The position numbers and the translations under genes are program-made. 64,000 bases of DNA from Brachyspira hampsonii (lineage in GTDB: Bacteria > Spirochaetota > Brachyspiria > Brachyspirales > Brachyspiraceae), in assembly GCF_001746205.1 (NCBI RefSeq), contig NZ_MDCO01000012.1:801075-865074 (forward strand), in the 5' to 3' direction. The notes beneath the pieces are model-generated. The model made no database searches, was not told the origin of the DNA, and saw only the letters and a program-made list of their open reading frames with translations. Shown here one piece after another: positions 33,053-42,665 of this stretch; within the stretch, counting starts at the first letter, position 1, and each line of letters begins with the position of its first letter.

Positions 33053-35077
33053 ATGAAAAATAGAAACATATTTTATATAGTTTATATAATACTACTCATA
33101 GTTTCAGCGATAACACTTTTAACTTTATCTATATTAGGCAGTAAGACTAGAATAGGATACATAGAAATATTAAAAACTTATGAAAATACATATCCTAATA
33201 CTTTTCGGTATTATGTAAAAGTTGGATATTATAATAAGATATTCAGACATAGCGATATATATGGTGTATATGTAGATACAAATAAAGTTTTAGATAATAA
33301 TAATTTTATAAAAGAAATTAATATGGATGAAAATGGAAGTGCTTATGGAAATGTTATATCTAGCAAAGTGATAGATAGTAAAATAGATAATATTGAATAT
33401 ACATTGAAATTAAAGAAAAAATTTATTATATCTATAATAATTGTATATATAATAATATTATTTATATATTTAATTTATACATTTATCAGTAATAAAAAAA
33501 TAGTTTTTTATAATATAAAACCATATAAATATAAAACAAAAATATTATATATCATTTTAATTATGTTATTTGGTTTATTTGTGAGGCTTTTTTGGGCATA
33601 TCAGCAGGAAGGATTATATTGGGATGAATATCACAGTTTAAATTATTTAAATAAAGGAGAACAGTCAGAATATCATATATTATATAATGAATTTAAAAAT
33701 ATATTAGGATATGAAATATTAAGAAATATAACTATAGATAATTCTAGTATAAAAGACTGTTTTGATGATATAAAAAGATTATATAAAAATACGAATGATC
33801 CTTTTATAAGCAATTTATATTATAGTTTATTGAGATTAGCTTTTATAGGAAGAGAGGCCGTTAGTATAAAAAATATAATAATGACAGGTGCTATTTTAAA
33901 TTGTATATTTTTTATAATATCATTTATTTTCTTATATAAAACACTTAAATTAATATTTGAGTATCAATATGATTGTATATTGTTTTCACTTTTAATTATG
34001 TCTTTATCTCCAATATCAATAAGTTTTTCAATGTTTTTGAGAGCGTATCAAATGCAGGAAACTTTTTTTGTAGTTATTACATATTTAGTTATTAACACAA
34101 TTTACAATAATAAATATTCTATAAAAAATTTAATAATAACAGCTGTTATAGCGGGTATTGGATATCTTACTTTATATTCATCTATGCTTTTTGTATTAAT
34201 ATTATCTGCTATGCTCTTTATTAACTATGTTGAACATTTCAAAAATATAAAAAAAATTATCATATTTAATCCATTAATAAAAATAGAAAGCTATAAAGTT
34301 ATAATATATTATGCTGTATCATTTATCTCAGCTTTATTAGTTTCAAGACTTTTATATGCTAGTTTTTTTTCATCATTATTCAATGCCAATGGAAGAGCAA
34401 GCACTTCATTAAAATTTTCAGGTGAATTATTAAATTACATTAATAATCTATCATTTGATGGTTTAATACCTTTGTTATCATTGTTAATAATAGTATTTTT
34501 ATTTTTTTTAAAAAAGAATAATAAAGATTTATATATTAATCTAAATGAAGATAAATTTAAATTGTTAGTATTTATTATTGTACTTGGTATAATATATGCA
34601 TTATTAGGAGATTTAACAAGCCCATTTAAACTTGAGAGATATTCGGCAACTAGTTATATACTAATTTTATTTATATTTCCTTTAATATTTTCTATGATTA
34701 ATAATAATAAAATAAAATATATAGTATTTATTTTGATTTCTATAATTTATATTTATAATGTTACAAATAGTAAAAGATTTAGTTATTTTGAAAAAACAGA
34801 TAAAGATAAATATGTTTTAACAGAAAATATTAAAGTTTATTCTTATAAAAGTTTTTATGTTTTTTATGAATATAATTATTTGAATACAAATTTATATTAT
34901 ACTTATATAGATAATGAAAATGATTTAACTATAATAACAAATTATAATAAATTTTATTTTTTAATTAATGAAGATACAGAATATATATTGACTAATAATT
35001 TATTAAAAGATTATCAAATTCAATATTTAACCAAAATGAACAGTGGCACTTCTATATTAAAATTAGATAAGAAATAA
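33053..35077 (+). CDS. Polytopic membrane protein, GT-C glycosyltransferase-like (ArnT/PMT class)
   Basis: Probably transfers a sugar from a polyprenyl-phosphate donor onto a surface glycan, lipid or protein at the outer face of the inner membrane. The 674 residues have an N-terminal helix, an exposed loop of about 80 residues, then about 11 more helices. FGLFVRLFWAYQQEGLYWDE puts an acidic pair in the first loop after a helix, the usual place of the catalytic Asp/Glu of GT-C enzymes. The C-terminal 110 residues are a Tyr/Asn-rich exterior tail. ATG at 33053 was chosen because TTGGAG precedes it. The gene stands alone between a perfect promoter with a microsatellite leader and a strong terminator. 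The exact substrate is unknown. Confidence 0.7.
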   Translation: MKNRNIFYIVYIILLIVSAITLLTLSILGSKTRIGYIEILKTYENTYPNTFRYYVKVGYYNKIFRHSDIYGVYVDTNKVLDNNNFIKEINMDENGSAYGNVISSKVIDSKIDNIEYTLKLKKKFIISIIIVYIIILFIYLIYTFISNKKIVFYNIKPYKYKTKILYIILIMLFGLFVRLFWAYQQEGLYWDEYHSLNYLNKGEQSEYHILYNEFKNILGYEILRNITIDNSSIKDCFDDIKRLYKNTNDPFISNLYYSLLRLAFIGREAVSIKNIIMTGAILNCIFFIISFIFLYKTLKLIFEYQYDCILFSLLIMSLSPISISFSMFLRAYQMQETFFVVITYLVINTIYNNKYSIKNLIITAVIAGIGYLTLYSSMLFVLILSAMLFINYVEHFKNIKKIIIFNPLIKIESYKVIIYYAVSFISALLVSRLLYASFFSSLFNANGRASTSLKFSGELLNYINNLSFDGLIPLLSLLIIVFLFFLKKNNKDLYINLNEDKFKLLVFIIVLGIIYALLGDLTSPFKLERYSATSYILILFIFPLIFSMINNNKIKYIVFILISIIYIYNVTNSKRFSYFEKTDKDKYVLTENIKVYSYKSFYVFYEYNYLNTNLYYTYIDNENDLTIITNYNKFYFLINEDTEYILTNNLLKDYQIQYLTKMNSGTSILKLDKK

Positions 35078-35091
35078 AAAACATATATAAG

Positions 35092-35125
35092 AAAAAGGGG
35101 AGCAATAAATTGCTCCCCTTTTTAT
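35092..35125. terminator. Bidirectional intrinsic terminator
   Basis: A 15-bp stem AAAAAGGGGAGCAAT / ATTGCTCCCCTTTTT (35092-35106, 35109-35123) lies between the GT-C-like gene (+) and ptsI (-). A-rich sequence on the left and T-rich on the right allow termination from both sides. Confidence 0.93.
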
Positions 35126-35142
35126 ATTTCTGTTAATATTTT

Positions 35143-36888
35143 TTAATAGCTTATTGTTTCACCCTTTTCATGTATCTCTAAAAATCTTAATAATTCTGCT
35201 TTTACCTCATCAGCAGTATCCAAAGTAAGAACCCTTTTTGCAAGCATCTTACACTCAGTTTTATCTAAAGATATAATCATTTTCTTAACTTCAGGTATTG
35301 ATATAGCAGACATTGAGAATACATCAAGACCAAGTCCAAAAAGTAATGGCACAGCAAGTAAATCTCCTGCCAATTCTCCGCACATAGAAATAATAATTCC
35401 GCTTGCATGTGCTCCTTCTATAGCCATTTTTATAGCTATAAGTACAGATGGATTGTAAGGATCGCAAATGGCAGCTATTTTTTCATTTCCTCTATCTGAA
35501 GCCAAAGTATATTGTGTTAAATCATTAGTACCTATTGAAAAGAAATCAGATTCCCTTGCAAATGCTTCAGCCCTAAATACAACTGAAGGGGTTTCTATCA
35601 TCATACCCAATTCTAAAGCCTCATTAAATGCTATATTTTCTTTCATAAGTTCTAATTTACATTCATTGAATATAGCTTTAGCCTTACGAAGTTCTTCTAT
35701 AGATACTATCATAGGAAGCATAACTTTTATTTTTCCAAAAGCAGAAGCTCTAAGCAATGCTCTGAATTGTGTTTTAATAATAGAAGTTTTATCCAAACAG
35801 ATTCTTAAAGCTCTCCATCCAAGTGCAGGATTTTCTTCTTTAGGCATTTCCAAATAAGGAAGATATTTATCTCCTCCTATGTCCATAGTTCTTATTGTAA
35901 CAGTATGTCCGCTCATAGCAACAGCTACTTCTTTATAAGCCTTAAACTGTTCTTCTTCTGTAGGGAAGTCGGTATTTTCCATAAAAAGAAACTCTGTTCT
36001 ATAAAGCCCTATACCATCAGCTCCATTTTTCAAAACCCCGCCTAAATCAGCAGGAGAACCTATATTAGCATATACTCTGATTTTTGTTCCGTCTTTAGAT
36101 ATAGCATCTTTATGAGCATATTCCTTTAATAAAGCTCTTTTCTTATCGAATTCTTCTTTAAGTTTTAGGCATTCATCTATAGATTCTTTAGTAGGATTTA
36201 CTATCACCGAACCTGTATTTCCATTAACTATTATAATCTGCTCATTTTCTACATCTTTTAAATTATCGCCTACACCCACAACAGCAGGAAGCTCTAAAGA
36301 TCTAGCCATAATAGATGTATGTGAAGTTCTTCCTCCTATTTCTGTAACGAATGCAAGAGTATTCTCCAAATCTAAATTAGCAGTATCAGAAGGAGTTAAA
36401 TCTCTTGCAATTACTATGGAATCTTTAGGAAGATTAGAAACATCAACTATCTCTTCACCTTGAATATTTCTTATCCATCTGTCAGAAATATCAACTAAAT
36501 CTCCAGCCCTCTCTCTTAAATATTCATCTTCAACTTCGCTTAACATTTTAGTATAAACTTCTACACCTTGTGATAAAGCATATTCAGCACAAACTTTATC
36601 ATCAGTTATAATGTTATTAACTTCTTCCAGCAAATCTTCATCTTCAAGCAAAGTTATATGAGCATCAAATATTTCCGCTTTTTCTTCTGAAACTTTTTTA
36701 GCTGTAGTTTCTCTTATTTTTATAAGCTGTTCTTTTGTTTTATTTCTAGCTTCTAATAATTTAGCCTTTTCAGTATCTACATCTTTACATGGGCATTTAG
36801 AAATTACTATATCTTTTTTAAAAAATAGATAAACTTTACCTATAGCTATACCAGGGGAAACCCCTATTCCAGTAATTCTTTTTTCCAT
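35143..36888 (-). CDS. ptsI: Phosphoenolpyruvate-protein phosphotransferase (PTS enzyme I)
   Basis: Takes phosphate from phosphoenolpyruvate and passes it to HPr, the first step of the sugar phosphotransferase system. The 581 residues are the full family length: N-terminal HPr-binding/swivelling domain with the active His in GGRTSHTSIMARS (about residue 190), and the C-terminal PEP-binding barrel with DGIGLYRTEFLFM, LPMIVSIEEL, FFSIGTNDLTQYTLASDR and the Cys-containing ISMCGELAGD. The gene follows ptsH by 27 bases. No sugar-specific EII genes are in the window. Confidence 0.97.
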   Translation of the reverse strand: MEKRITGIGVSPGIAIGKVYLFFKKDIVISKCPCKDVDTEKAKLLEARNKTKEQLIKIRETTAKKVSEEKAEIFDAHITLLEDEDLLEEVNNIITDDKVCAEYALSQGVEVYTKMLSEVEDEYLRERAGDLVDISDRWIRNIQGEEIVDVSNLPKDSIVIARDLTPSDTANLDLENTLAFVTEIGGRTSHTSIMARSLELPAVVGVGDNLKDVENEQIIIVNGNTGSVIVNPTKESIDECLKLKEEFDKKRALLKEYAHKDAISKDGTKIRVYANIGSPADLGGVLKNGADGIGLYRTEFLFMENTDFPTEEEQFKAYKEVAVAMSGHTVTIRTMDIGGDKYLPYLEMPKEENPALGWRALRICLDKTSIIKTQFRALLRASAFGKIKVMLPMIVSIEELRKAKAIFNECKLELMKENIAFNEALELGMMIETPSVVFRAEAFARESDFFSIGTNDLTQYTLASDRGNEKIAAICDPYNPSVLIAIKMAIEGAHASGIIISMCGELAGDLLAVPLLFGLGLDVFSMSAISIPEVKKMIISLDKTECKMLAKRVLTLDTADEVKAELLRFLEIHEKGETISY

Positions 36889-36915
36889 ACTATAATTCCA
36901 TAAATAAAAAATTAA

Positions 36916-37182
36916 TTAGTCTTTTAAATTAGATATAAATTCTTCTATCTTTTTTAGATTTTCTTCTTCATTCTCTCCATCACAATAAACTGTGAGCACA
37001 GAGCCTTTTTTTACACCTAATGACAAAACTTTTAAAAGAGATGAGGCATTAACTCTTTTACCATTTTCATTTTCTACTTCTATTTTGCATCCTGCTAATG
37101 ATTTTATAAATGTTACGAATTCATTACCAGGTCGAGCATGAAGTCCTGTATCGTTTTGTATAGTTACTTTACCTATAGTCAT
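36916..37182 (-). CDS. ptsH: PTS phosphocarrier protein HPr
   Basis: Small cytosolic carrier (88 residues) that takes phosphate from enzyme I and hands it to sugar permeases. The active His15 sits in NDTGLHARPGNEFV. The regulatory Ser equivalent to Ser46 is Ser48 in NASSLLKVLSLG, so regulation by an HPr kinase is possible, as in other bacteria that keep this residue. GGAGG stands before the ATG. It is the first gene of ptsHI, under the promoter at 37219-37246. Confidence 0.97.
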   Translation of the reverse strand: MTIGKVTIQNDTGLHARPGNEFVTFIKSLAGCKIEVENENGKRVNASSLLKVLSLGVKKGSVLTVYCDGENEEENLKKIEEFISNLKD

Positions 37183-37649
37183 TGAAACTCCTCCATTCTT
37201 TTCTTATATATAATTTTAAGTATATCAGTTTTTTTTCATTTGTCAAATTATAGCGGTATTAAAAGTATATTTTTAGTACAATAAATAAAGAATTCTTATC
37301 ATAATAAATAAAATACTGTACAATTATTATAATTTTTTTATAATTAACTTTTTTGTTCTAATATTGTGATTTGCTTATATATATTATTCATGTACTATAT
37401 ATTTATTGTTAAATATAAAATTAAATAAAATTTAATTATCTTTTTTAAGATTTATTAACTTTTCTAGCAGATTAATTTTGTATTTTAACTTTACAATTAT
37501 TTAATATTTTTATAAATATTATTAATTACATAAGCGGGTATTTCATAAAGTCATTGATAAACTTTCTATTTTATAGAGTACATGTTTTTTATTATTAGCA
37601 AATTGTATATGTATTAAATAATATATCATTGCAATTTTATTATTTAAAA
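37183..37649. other. AT-rich intergenic region upstream of ptsH
   Basis: This 467-bp gap between coaX and ptsH (both minus) carries the ptsHI promoter at its left end. The remainder is A/T-rich without an ORF, RNA gene or strong hairpin that I can see. Confidence 0.5.
37219..37246 (-). promoter_or_regulatory. Sigma70-type promoter of ptsHI
   Basis: Minus strand: TTGACA (37246-37241), a 16-base spacer and TATACT (37224-37219). The leader to the ptsH ATG is about 30 bases. Confidence 0.75.
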
Positions 37650-38432
37650 TTATTTTTTATGTATCATATTAAAATAAATACCCTGTAAAACTAGAAACGG
37701 ATATACTTTGCATTTCAATAATTTTAAATTGGATATTCCGCCTGTTAAAAATATTTTGCATTTAATATTATATTTAGATTTTATATATTTTTTGGTTTCT
37801 GATACAGCATAGTTAACAGTACCTATTGTATTGTATATAGCACCTGACATTATCGCATCTTTTACATTATTGTTTATAGGATTAGGAATTGATTCTATAG
37901 GACCTATTTCATAATATGGTAGAGAAGTAACATTTGATAATGCCTGATAACTTGTTTTTGTACCTGCTATAATCATACCGCCTAAAAAGGTAAAATCTGA
38001 AATCATAATGCTTATTGTAGTAGCTGTACCCATATCTATAACTATTGAAGCATATTTCTCTTCATTATTTGTGCTGCCGCCGTTTTCAAGACATATAGAG
38101 GCATAAGTGGATAATATTCTATCTATACCAACAGAATCTCTAGGCTGATAATAATTATCTTTTAATTCAATATTATTATGAGTAACTCTATGAGGTTTCA
38201 TATTAAAACAATCTTCTATGCTGCCTTCAAATAGATCATTTACTTTTAGTGAAACACTGCTGTAAAATACATTCTTTATATCTGTATGATTATTTTTTAT
38301 TTCATTTAATGCATTTACTAGATCTAAAGCATTGCTATGCTCTATAGCTTTATAGTATAAAGGTTTGCAATTTTTTTCTTCAAAAATTCCTAGCTTAACT
38401 CTAGTGTTTCCTATATCTGAAAGCAAATACAT
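37650..38432 (-). CDS. coaX: Type III pantothenate kinase
   Basis: Phosphorylates pantothenate in the first committed step of coenzyme A synthesis; the type III enzyme is not feedback-inhibited by CoA. The 260 residues belong to the ASKHA fold: LLSDIGNTRVKLGIF (phosphate 1), SVGIDRILSTYA (the conserved G-x-D-R motif), VIDMGTATTISIMI (phosphate 2 and catalytic Asp) and GGMIIAGTKTSYQAL. The gene follows cca by two bases and is probably in an aroC-cca-coaX run. Supplies the CoaBC enzyme encoded at 13.9 kb. Confidence 0.95.
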   Translation of the reverse strand: MYLLSDIGNTRVKLGIFEEKNCKPLYYKAIEHSNALDLVNALNEIKNNHTDIKNVFYSSVSLKVNDLFEGSIEDCFNMKPHRVTHNNIELKDNYYQPRDSVGIDRILSTYASICLENGGSTNNEEKYASIVIDMGTATTISIMISDFTFLGGMIIAGTKTSYQALSNVTSLPYYEIGPIESIPNPINNNVKDAIMSGAIYNTIGTVNYAVSETKKYIKSKYNIKCKIFLTGGISNLKLLKCKVYPFLVLQGIYFNMIHKK

Positions 38433-38434
38433 TT

Positions 38435-39829
38435 TTAAACCCCATCTTTTATATTGTTACTCTCTAAAAAGTTTTTTGTTTTTTCCATAAGGAATTCTTT
38501 ATTATTCAATTCTGGTTCATCTAATATTAAATCCAATAAATAATTGAGTATTTTTCCTATTAAAGGTCCTGGATTTAAATTAAATTCATTGATTAAATCA
38601 TTTCCGTCTATTTTTAGATCTTTTACTGTAATAGCATTTTCTTCTTCGATTATCTTGTCTATTCTAGCCAATAATTTAGGTATAGCTTTGCTTTCTTTAT
38701 CTTTTCTGTTTCCGCTTCCAAGTCTGTCCGCTTCTCTTAATCTTAAAAGAGGTTTTATATTTTCAACGCCAATAGCACGCATAAATCTTCTAACCGCACC
38801 GTCAGTCCATTCATCTTGATAGTAAAACATATGCTGTCTTACCAATAATGTAACAAAATCTATTTCAGCATTAGAATATTTTAATCTCTTCATTATTTTT
38901 TTGGCAACATTAGCTCCTACAACCTCATGATTATAATAAACAGGATCATCTTGTTTAGACACTTTTTTTTGAACCATAGGTTTAGCTATATCATGAAATA
39001 GTGCTGCAAGCCTTACCAATAATGTTAATTCTTCAGTTTCTAAAGGTTCTACTGATTGTACTGTATGAAGAATATGATAATAAACATCATACTTATGGAA
39101 TTTATTCTGATTTACTCCAAACCCCTGCATAAGTTCAGGCAGTATTAAAGATAATACACCTGTTTTTCTAAGTAATTCTAAACCTCTGAAAGGGTTTTTG
39201 GATAATAGTATGCCGTTAAATTCTTCTCTTATTCTTTCTGCTGCAATTGAAGCAAGCATTCCTGTAGAGTGCGTTATAGCATCAAATGTTTCTTTTTCTA
39301 TATCGAAATCTAATTTTGTAGCAAATCTTATGGCACGCATTATTCTAAGTCCGTCTTCTCTGAATCTTTCATAAGGATTGCCTACAGATTTTACTATTTT
39401 TTTCTTTATATCTTTCATGCCGTCAAACATATCTATCAGACTTCCGTCTAAAATATTATACGCCATAGCATTTATTGTTAAATCCCTTCTAGGCAAATCT
39501 TCCTCTATACTAGAAGCATATACAACATTATCAGGGTGTCTTCCGTCACTGTAATTTCCATCACTTCTAAAGGTTGTTATTTCTACATGCATATCTTCTA
39601 TAATTACTAGTATGGTTCCATGCTTTATGCCTGTTGGAATTGTATATTTAAATATTCTTTGTACATCTTCAGGTCTGGCATCTGTGGTGATATCATATTC
39701 ATGCGGAGTAATGCCCATTATAGAATCTCTAACTGCACCGCCTACTAAAAAACATTGAAAACCTTCAACATATAGTATTCTTGCTACTTCTTTTATCGGA
39801 TGAGGTATATCTGTAAATATTTTTTTCAC
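38435..39829 (-). CDS. cca: CCA tRNA nucleotidyltransferase / poly(A) polymerase family protein
   Basis: Adds or repairs the 3' CCA of tRNAs; both tRNA genes in this window lack an encoded CCA, so such an enzyme is needed. The 464 residues show the class II nucleotidyltransferase head (FLVGGAVRDSIMGITPHEYD, RRDLTINAMAYN), the neck with RFREDGLRIMRAIRFATKL and ERIREEFNGIL, and a C-terminal HD domain (LAALFHDIAKPM, HEVVGANVAKKIM). Separating CCA-adding from poly(A) polymerase activity by sequence alone is uncertain. The ATG at 39829 has AGGATATT upstream. Confidence 0.9.
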   Translation of the reverse strand: MKKIFTDIPHPIKEVARILYVEGFQCFLVGGAVRDSIMGITPHEYDITTDARPEDVQRIFKYTIPTGIKHGTILVIIEDMHVEITTFRSDGNYSDGRHPDNVVYASSIEEDLPRRDLTINAMAYNILDGSLIDMFDGMKDIKKKIVKSVGNPYERFREDGLRIMRAIRFATKLDFDIEKETFDAITHSTGMLASIAAERIREEFNGILLSKNPFRGLELLRKTGVLSLILPELMQGFGVNQNKFHKYDVYYHILHTVQSVEPLETEELTLLVRLAALFHDIAKPMVQKKVSKQDDPVYYNHEVVGANVAKKIMKRLKYSNAEIDFVTLLVRQHMFYYQDEWTDGAVRRFMRAIGVENIKPLLRLREADRLGSGNRKDKESKAIPKLLARIDKIIEEENAITVKDLKIDGNDLINEFNLNPGPLIGKILNYLLDLILDEPELNNKEFLMEKTKNFLESNNIKDGV

Positions 39830-39923
39830 TTAATATCCTATAATGTTTTATTTTATATAGTATATACAATTTTTAATTAATTACAAATTTTTAATACTGT
39901 AAAAATATACTATTCTTGCAGTA

Positions 39924-41033
39924 TTAAATAAATTTTCCTTTCATATCTAAGCATAAATCTAATATTGAAACAGCAATAGCAGATTCTATAACAGGCACAG
40001 CCCTTACGGCTATGCAAGGATCATGACGCCCCTTAATAACAAGAGTTTCTTCTTCTTTGGTTTCTATATTTAAAGTTAATTGTTTTTTAGAGATTGACGG
40101 AGTTGGTTTTATTACAGTATTAATTATTATAGGCATGCCGTTGGATATTCCTCCTAGTATACCTCCGTTATTATTAGTTTTTGTTTCTATTTTTTTTATA
40201 TTATTATCATCTTTTATTGTGTAGGCATCATTGCATTCGCTAGCTTTATAATTAACAAAATCAAAACCAAGTCCGAAATCGATTCCTTTTACAGCAGGTA
40301 CAGCAAATACAGATTGGGCTATTCTGCTTTCTATAGATGAATAAAAAGGATCTCCAAAACCAGCGGGCATATTAAATACAGCAGCAGTTATAATTCCTCC
40401 AACTGAATCCATATTCATTTTTGCTTCTTCAATAGTTTTTATCATTTTATACATAGCTTCATTATCAAATACACTTAATTCTTTATTATAATTATTTACA
40501 AACTCTTTATAAGATGGGAATGTATTATTAGGGTATTTATCTTTTATATTGTATATTTGTTTAATATGGGCAGCTATTTCTATATTAAATTTTTCTTTTA
40601 AAGCTAATTTTGCTAATGCTCCTGCAAATACTAAAGGGGCAGTTAACCTTCCGGAAAAATGTCCTCCTCCTCTTATATCATTAAATCCATCATATCTGAG
40701 CATTGCAGTATAATCACTATGTGAAGGTCTAGGCAGAGTTTTTAAATTGGAATAATCACCGCTTCTTTTGTTTTCATTTTTAATTATTGCAGCAATAGGC
40801 ATACCTGTGCTTTTATTTTCTAAAATGCCTGATAATATTTCTGGTTTGTCAGATTCTGTTCGGGCAGTTGTGAGCTTTGCATTTTTTGCTCTTCTTCTAT
40901 CCATTTCTCTTTCTATAAAATCATTATCCATATTAATACCGTAAGGAAAACCGTCTATAACGCAGCCTATAGCCTCGCCATGTGATTCTCCAAATAAACT
41001 TAATTTAATATTATTTCCAAATACGCTTCCCAT
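39924..41033 (-). CDS. aroC: Chorismate synthase
   Basis: Last step of the shikimate pathway: FMN-dependent conversion of EPSP to chorismate. The 369 residues start MGSVFGNNIKLSLFGESHGEAIGCVIDG, the typical N-terminus, and contain LPRPSHSDYTA, GGGHFSGRLTAPLVFAGALAK, AAVFNMPAGFGDPF, NGGILGGISNGMPI and the C-terminal GRHDPCIAVRAVPV. The start at 41033 is preferred over one 42 bases upstream because GAGGAA precedes it and the family motif starts there. Confidence 0.96.
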   Translation of the reverse strand: MGSVFGNNIKLSLFGESHGEAIGCVIDGFPYGINMDNDFIEREMDRRRAKNAKLTTARTESDKPEILSGILENKSTGMPIAAIIKNENKRSGDYSNLKTLPRPSHSDYTAMLRYDGFNDIRGGGHFSGRLTAPLVFAGALAKLALKEKFNIEIAAHIKQIYNIKDKYPNNTFPSYKEFVNNYNKELSVFDNEAMYKMIKTIEEAKMNMDSVGGIITAAVFNMPAGFGDPFYSSIESRIAQSVFAVPAVKGIDFGLGFDFVNYKASECNDAYTIKDDNNIKKIETKTNNNGGILGGISNGMPIIINTVIKPTPSISKKQLTLNIETKEEETLVIKGRHDPCIAVRAVPVIESAIAVSILDLCLDMKGKFI

Positions 41034-41255
41034 AAATATATTCCTCAAATTAAATTTAATATCAGTATATATCATTTTCTACAAACTTTCCATTACTAAA
41101 TTAAATAAACAAAAAATAAATAGTGTAAAATGTATAGTAATGAATAAAAATAATATGTAGAATCATTAAATAGTAACTTTATGATAAAAAGGTGTACTAT
41201 AATTTGTTTTAATAAGAAAAGTATTAATTATAATTATAAACATTAGGAGTTATTT

Positions 41256-41825
41256 ATGACCAAGTTTAATGAAGTTATTACTGCCATTGCTAAATCAGTT
41301 GCTGAAGCAGAAGCCCAATTAGAAGAAACGCAATTAGCTAATTTATCAAAATACTTTAAGAAAAAAGAAAATAAATATTCTAAAAATAACAATGATGAAT
41401 ATTTATCAGGAGTATTTCCTATAAGATTAAAAATAGGTATACCTGATGAAAATAATCAATATGGTAATAAATATTATTGTGTTCCTTATATAAATTTGCT
41501 CCCAATAACACAATTAAATATAGATTCAATAACAGCTTCGTTTGATATTGGTGTCCTTGAGCTTGTAAAGTCAGAAAAACCTAATGATAAATCATCATTT
41601 AATAACCTTCATGAAGATGATGTAGTAGAAAGTTTAAGTAGCTTTAATAGTTGCCCTGATGTGTCTGTTGATATAAAAAATACTGCTATGAATGATAAAG
41701 GTACAAATATTCATATTCATATTTCAATAAAAAAGACAGAAAACAGTGAGGGTATGTCTAAACTTATGAATGAAATAGCAAATTCAAATCAGGGTTTTAT
41801 AATGATGAAGGATAATAAAAAATAA
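41256..41825 (+). CDS. DUF2589-like protein, first gene of a four-gene module
   Basis: Unknown function. The 189 residues resemble a shortened version of the DUF2589-type protein encoded next: an N-terminal amphipathic helix (VITAIAKSVAEAEAQLEETQLANLSKYF), a beta-rich centre in which VPYINLLPITQLNIDSITA parallels VPLLSIVKVPSLFVDTVDI of the neighbour, a beta strand repeat VDIKNTAMNDKGTNIHIHISIKK, and a C-terminal helix GMSKLMNEIANSNQ that parallels GLARVFDILNA. No signal peptide or membrane segment. TAGGAG precedes the ATG. The relation to DUF2589 is judged by eye. Confidence 0.65.
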   Translation: MTKFNEVITAIAKSVAEAEAQLEETQLANLSKYFKKKENKYSKNNNDEYLSGVFPIRLKIGIPDENNQYGNKYYCVPYINLLPITQLNIDSITASFDIGVLELVKSEKPNDKSSFNNLHEDDVVESLSSFNSCPDVSVDIKNTAMNDKGTNIHIHISIKKTENSEGMSKLMNEIANSNQGFIMMKDNKK

Positions 41826-41979
41826 TAAAAATATGATCATGCAAAATCAGTATAAAATTAAATATCGCTAAATACAGTAAAATATGTGGTATAAATTTTT
41901 AATAGAATTTATTGAAATTTAAACCTATAAATTACTTATAGTGATTTTTATATAAAAATTAAATTTTTAGGAGGAAATT

Positions 41980-42630
41980 ATGGGTAATACAGTTATACAA
42001 GACCAATTTACAGGTCTTCCAATGTCATCACTTATAGGAGGACCTTTAGAAGCAGTAGCTGAAGCTCAATTAAAGTTGGCTAATAGCACTAAAGAATTTA
42101 TTGAAACAGTAGGTTTTGAGAAAGATGATAAATCTTCGAATAAAGATGAATATAGTAAACTTAGAATTGTTAGGATTTTATTTACAAGAAATGAAAAAAC
42201 TTTAAAGGATGGTACAGGTAGTGAAAATAAACCTGCTGAGTATGAGGATACTCCAGTAGAGATGAAATTAGATGTTCCTTTGCTTAGCATAGTTAAAGTA
42301 CCATCTTTATTTGTAGATACTGTTGATATTACTTTTGATATGGAAGTAAAAACTATGGAAGAAGTAAAATCATCAGATGATTCAAATGTAACAACAGATA
42401 CAAGTGCTAAATTAGGATTTGGTATATTTTCTTCTCATACTAATATAAAAGGAAGTATAAGTTCTCATAAAGAAAATACTAGAAAAACAGATACTTCAGC
42501 TAAATATCATGTAGAAGTACATGCTTCTGATCAGGGAATGCCTGAGGGATTAGCTAGAGTTTTTGATATACTAAATGCTACAATTGCTCCTACAGCATCT
42601 AATAACTCTGGTAATAACTCTGGTAAATAA
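41980..42630 (+). CDS. DUF2589 family protein
   Basis: Family of unknown function. The 216 residues have the recognisable DUF2589 layout: LPMSSLIGGPLEAVAEAQLKLANSTKEFIETVGF (N-terminal helix with the Leu-Ile-Gly-Gly-Pro-Leu turn), VEMKLDVPLLSIVKVPSLFVDTVDITFDMEV (central beta strands), a Ser/Lys-rich loop, and HVEVHASDQGMPEGLARVFDILNATI at the C-terminus. There is no signal peptide. AGGAGGAAATT is a near-perfect ribosome-binding site, suggesting strong expression. The gene is second in a module with another DUF2589-like gene and two small unknown genes. Self-assembly is a possible but unproven role. Confidence 0.85.
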   Translation: MGNTVIQDQFTGLPMSSLIGGPLEAVAEAQLKLANSTKEFIETVGFEKDDKSSNKDEYSKLRIVRILFTRNEKTLKDGTGSENKPAEYEDTPVEMKLDVPLLSIVKVPSLFVDTVDITFDMEVKTMEEVKSSDDSNVTTDTSAKLGFGIFSSHTNIKGSISSHKENTRKTDTSAKYHVEVHASDQGMPEGLARVFDILNATIAPTASNNSGNNSGK

Positions 42631-42665
42631 ATTTTAATTATTTTTTAGATTAAAAACAACAAGTT

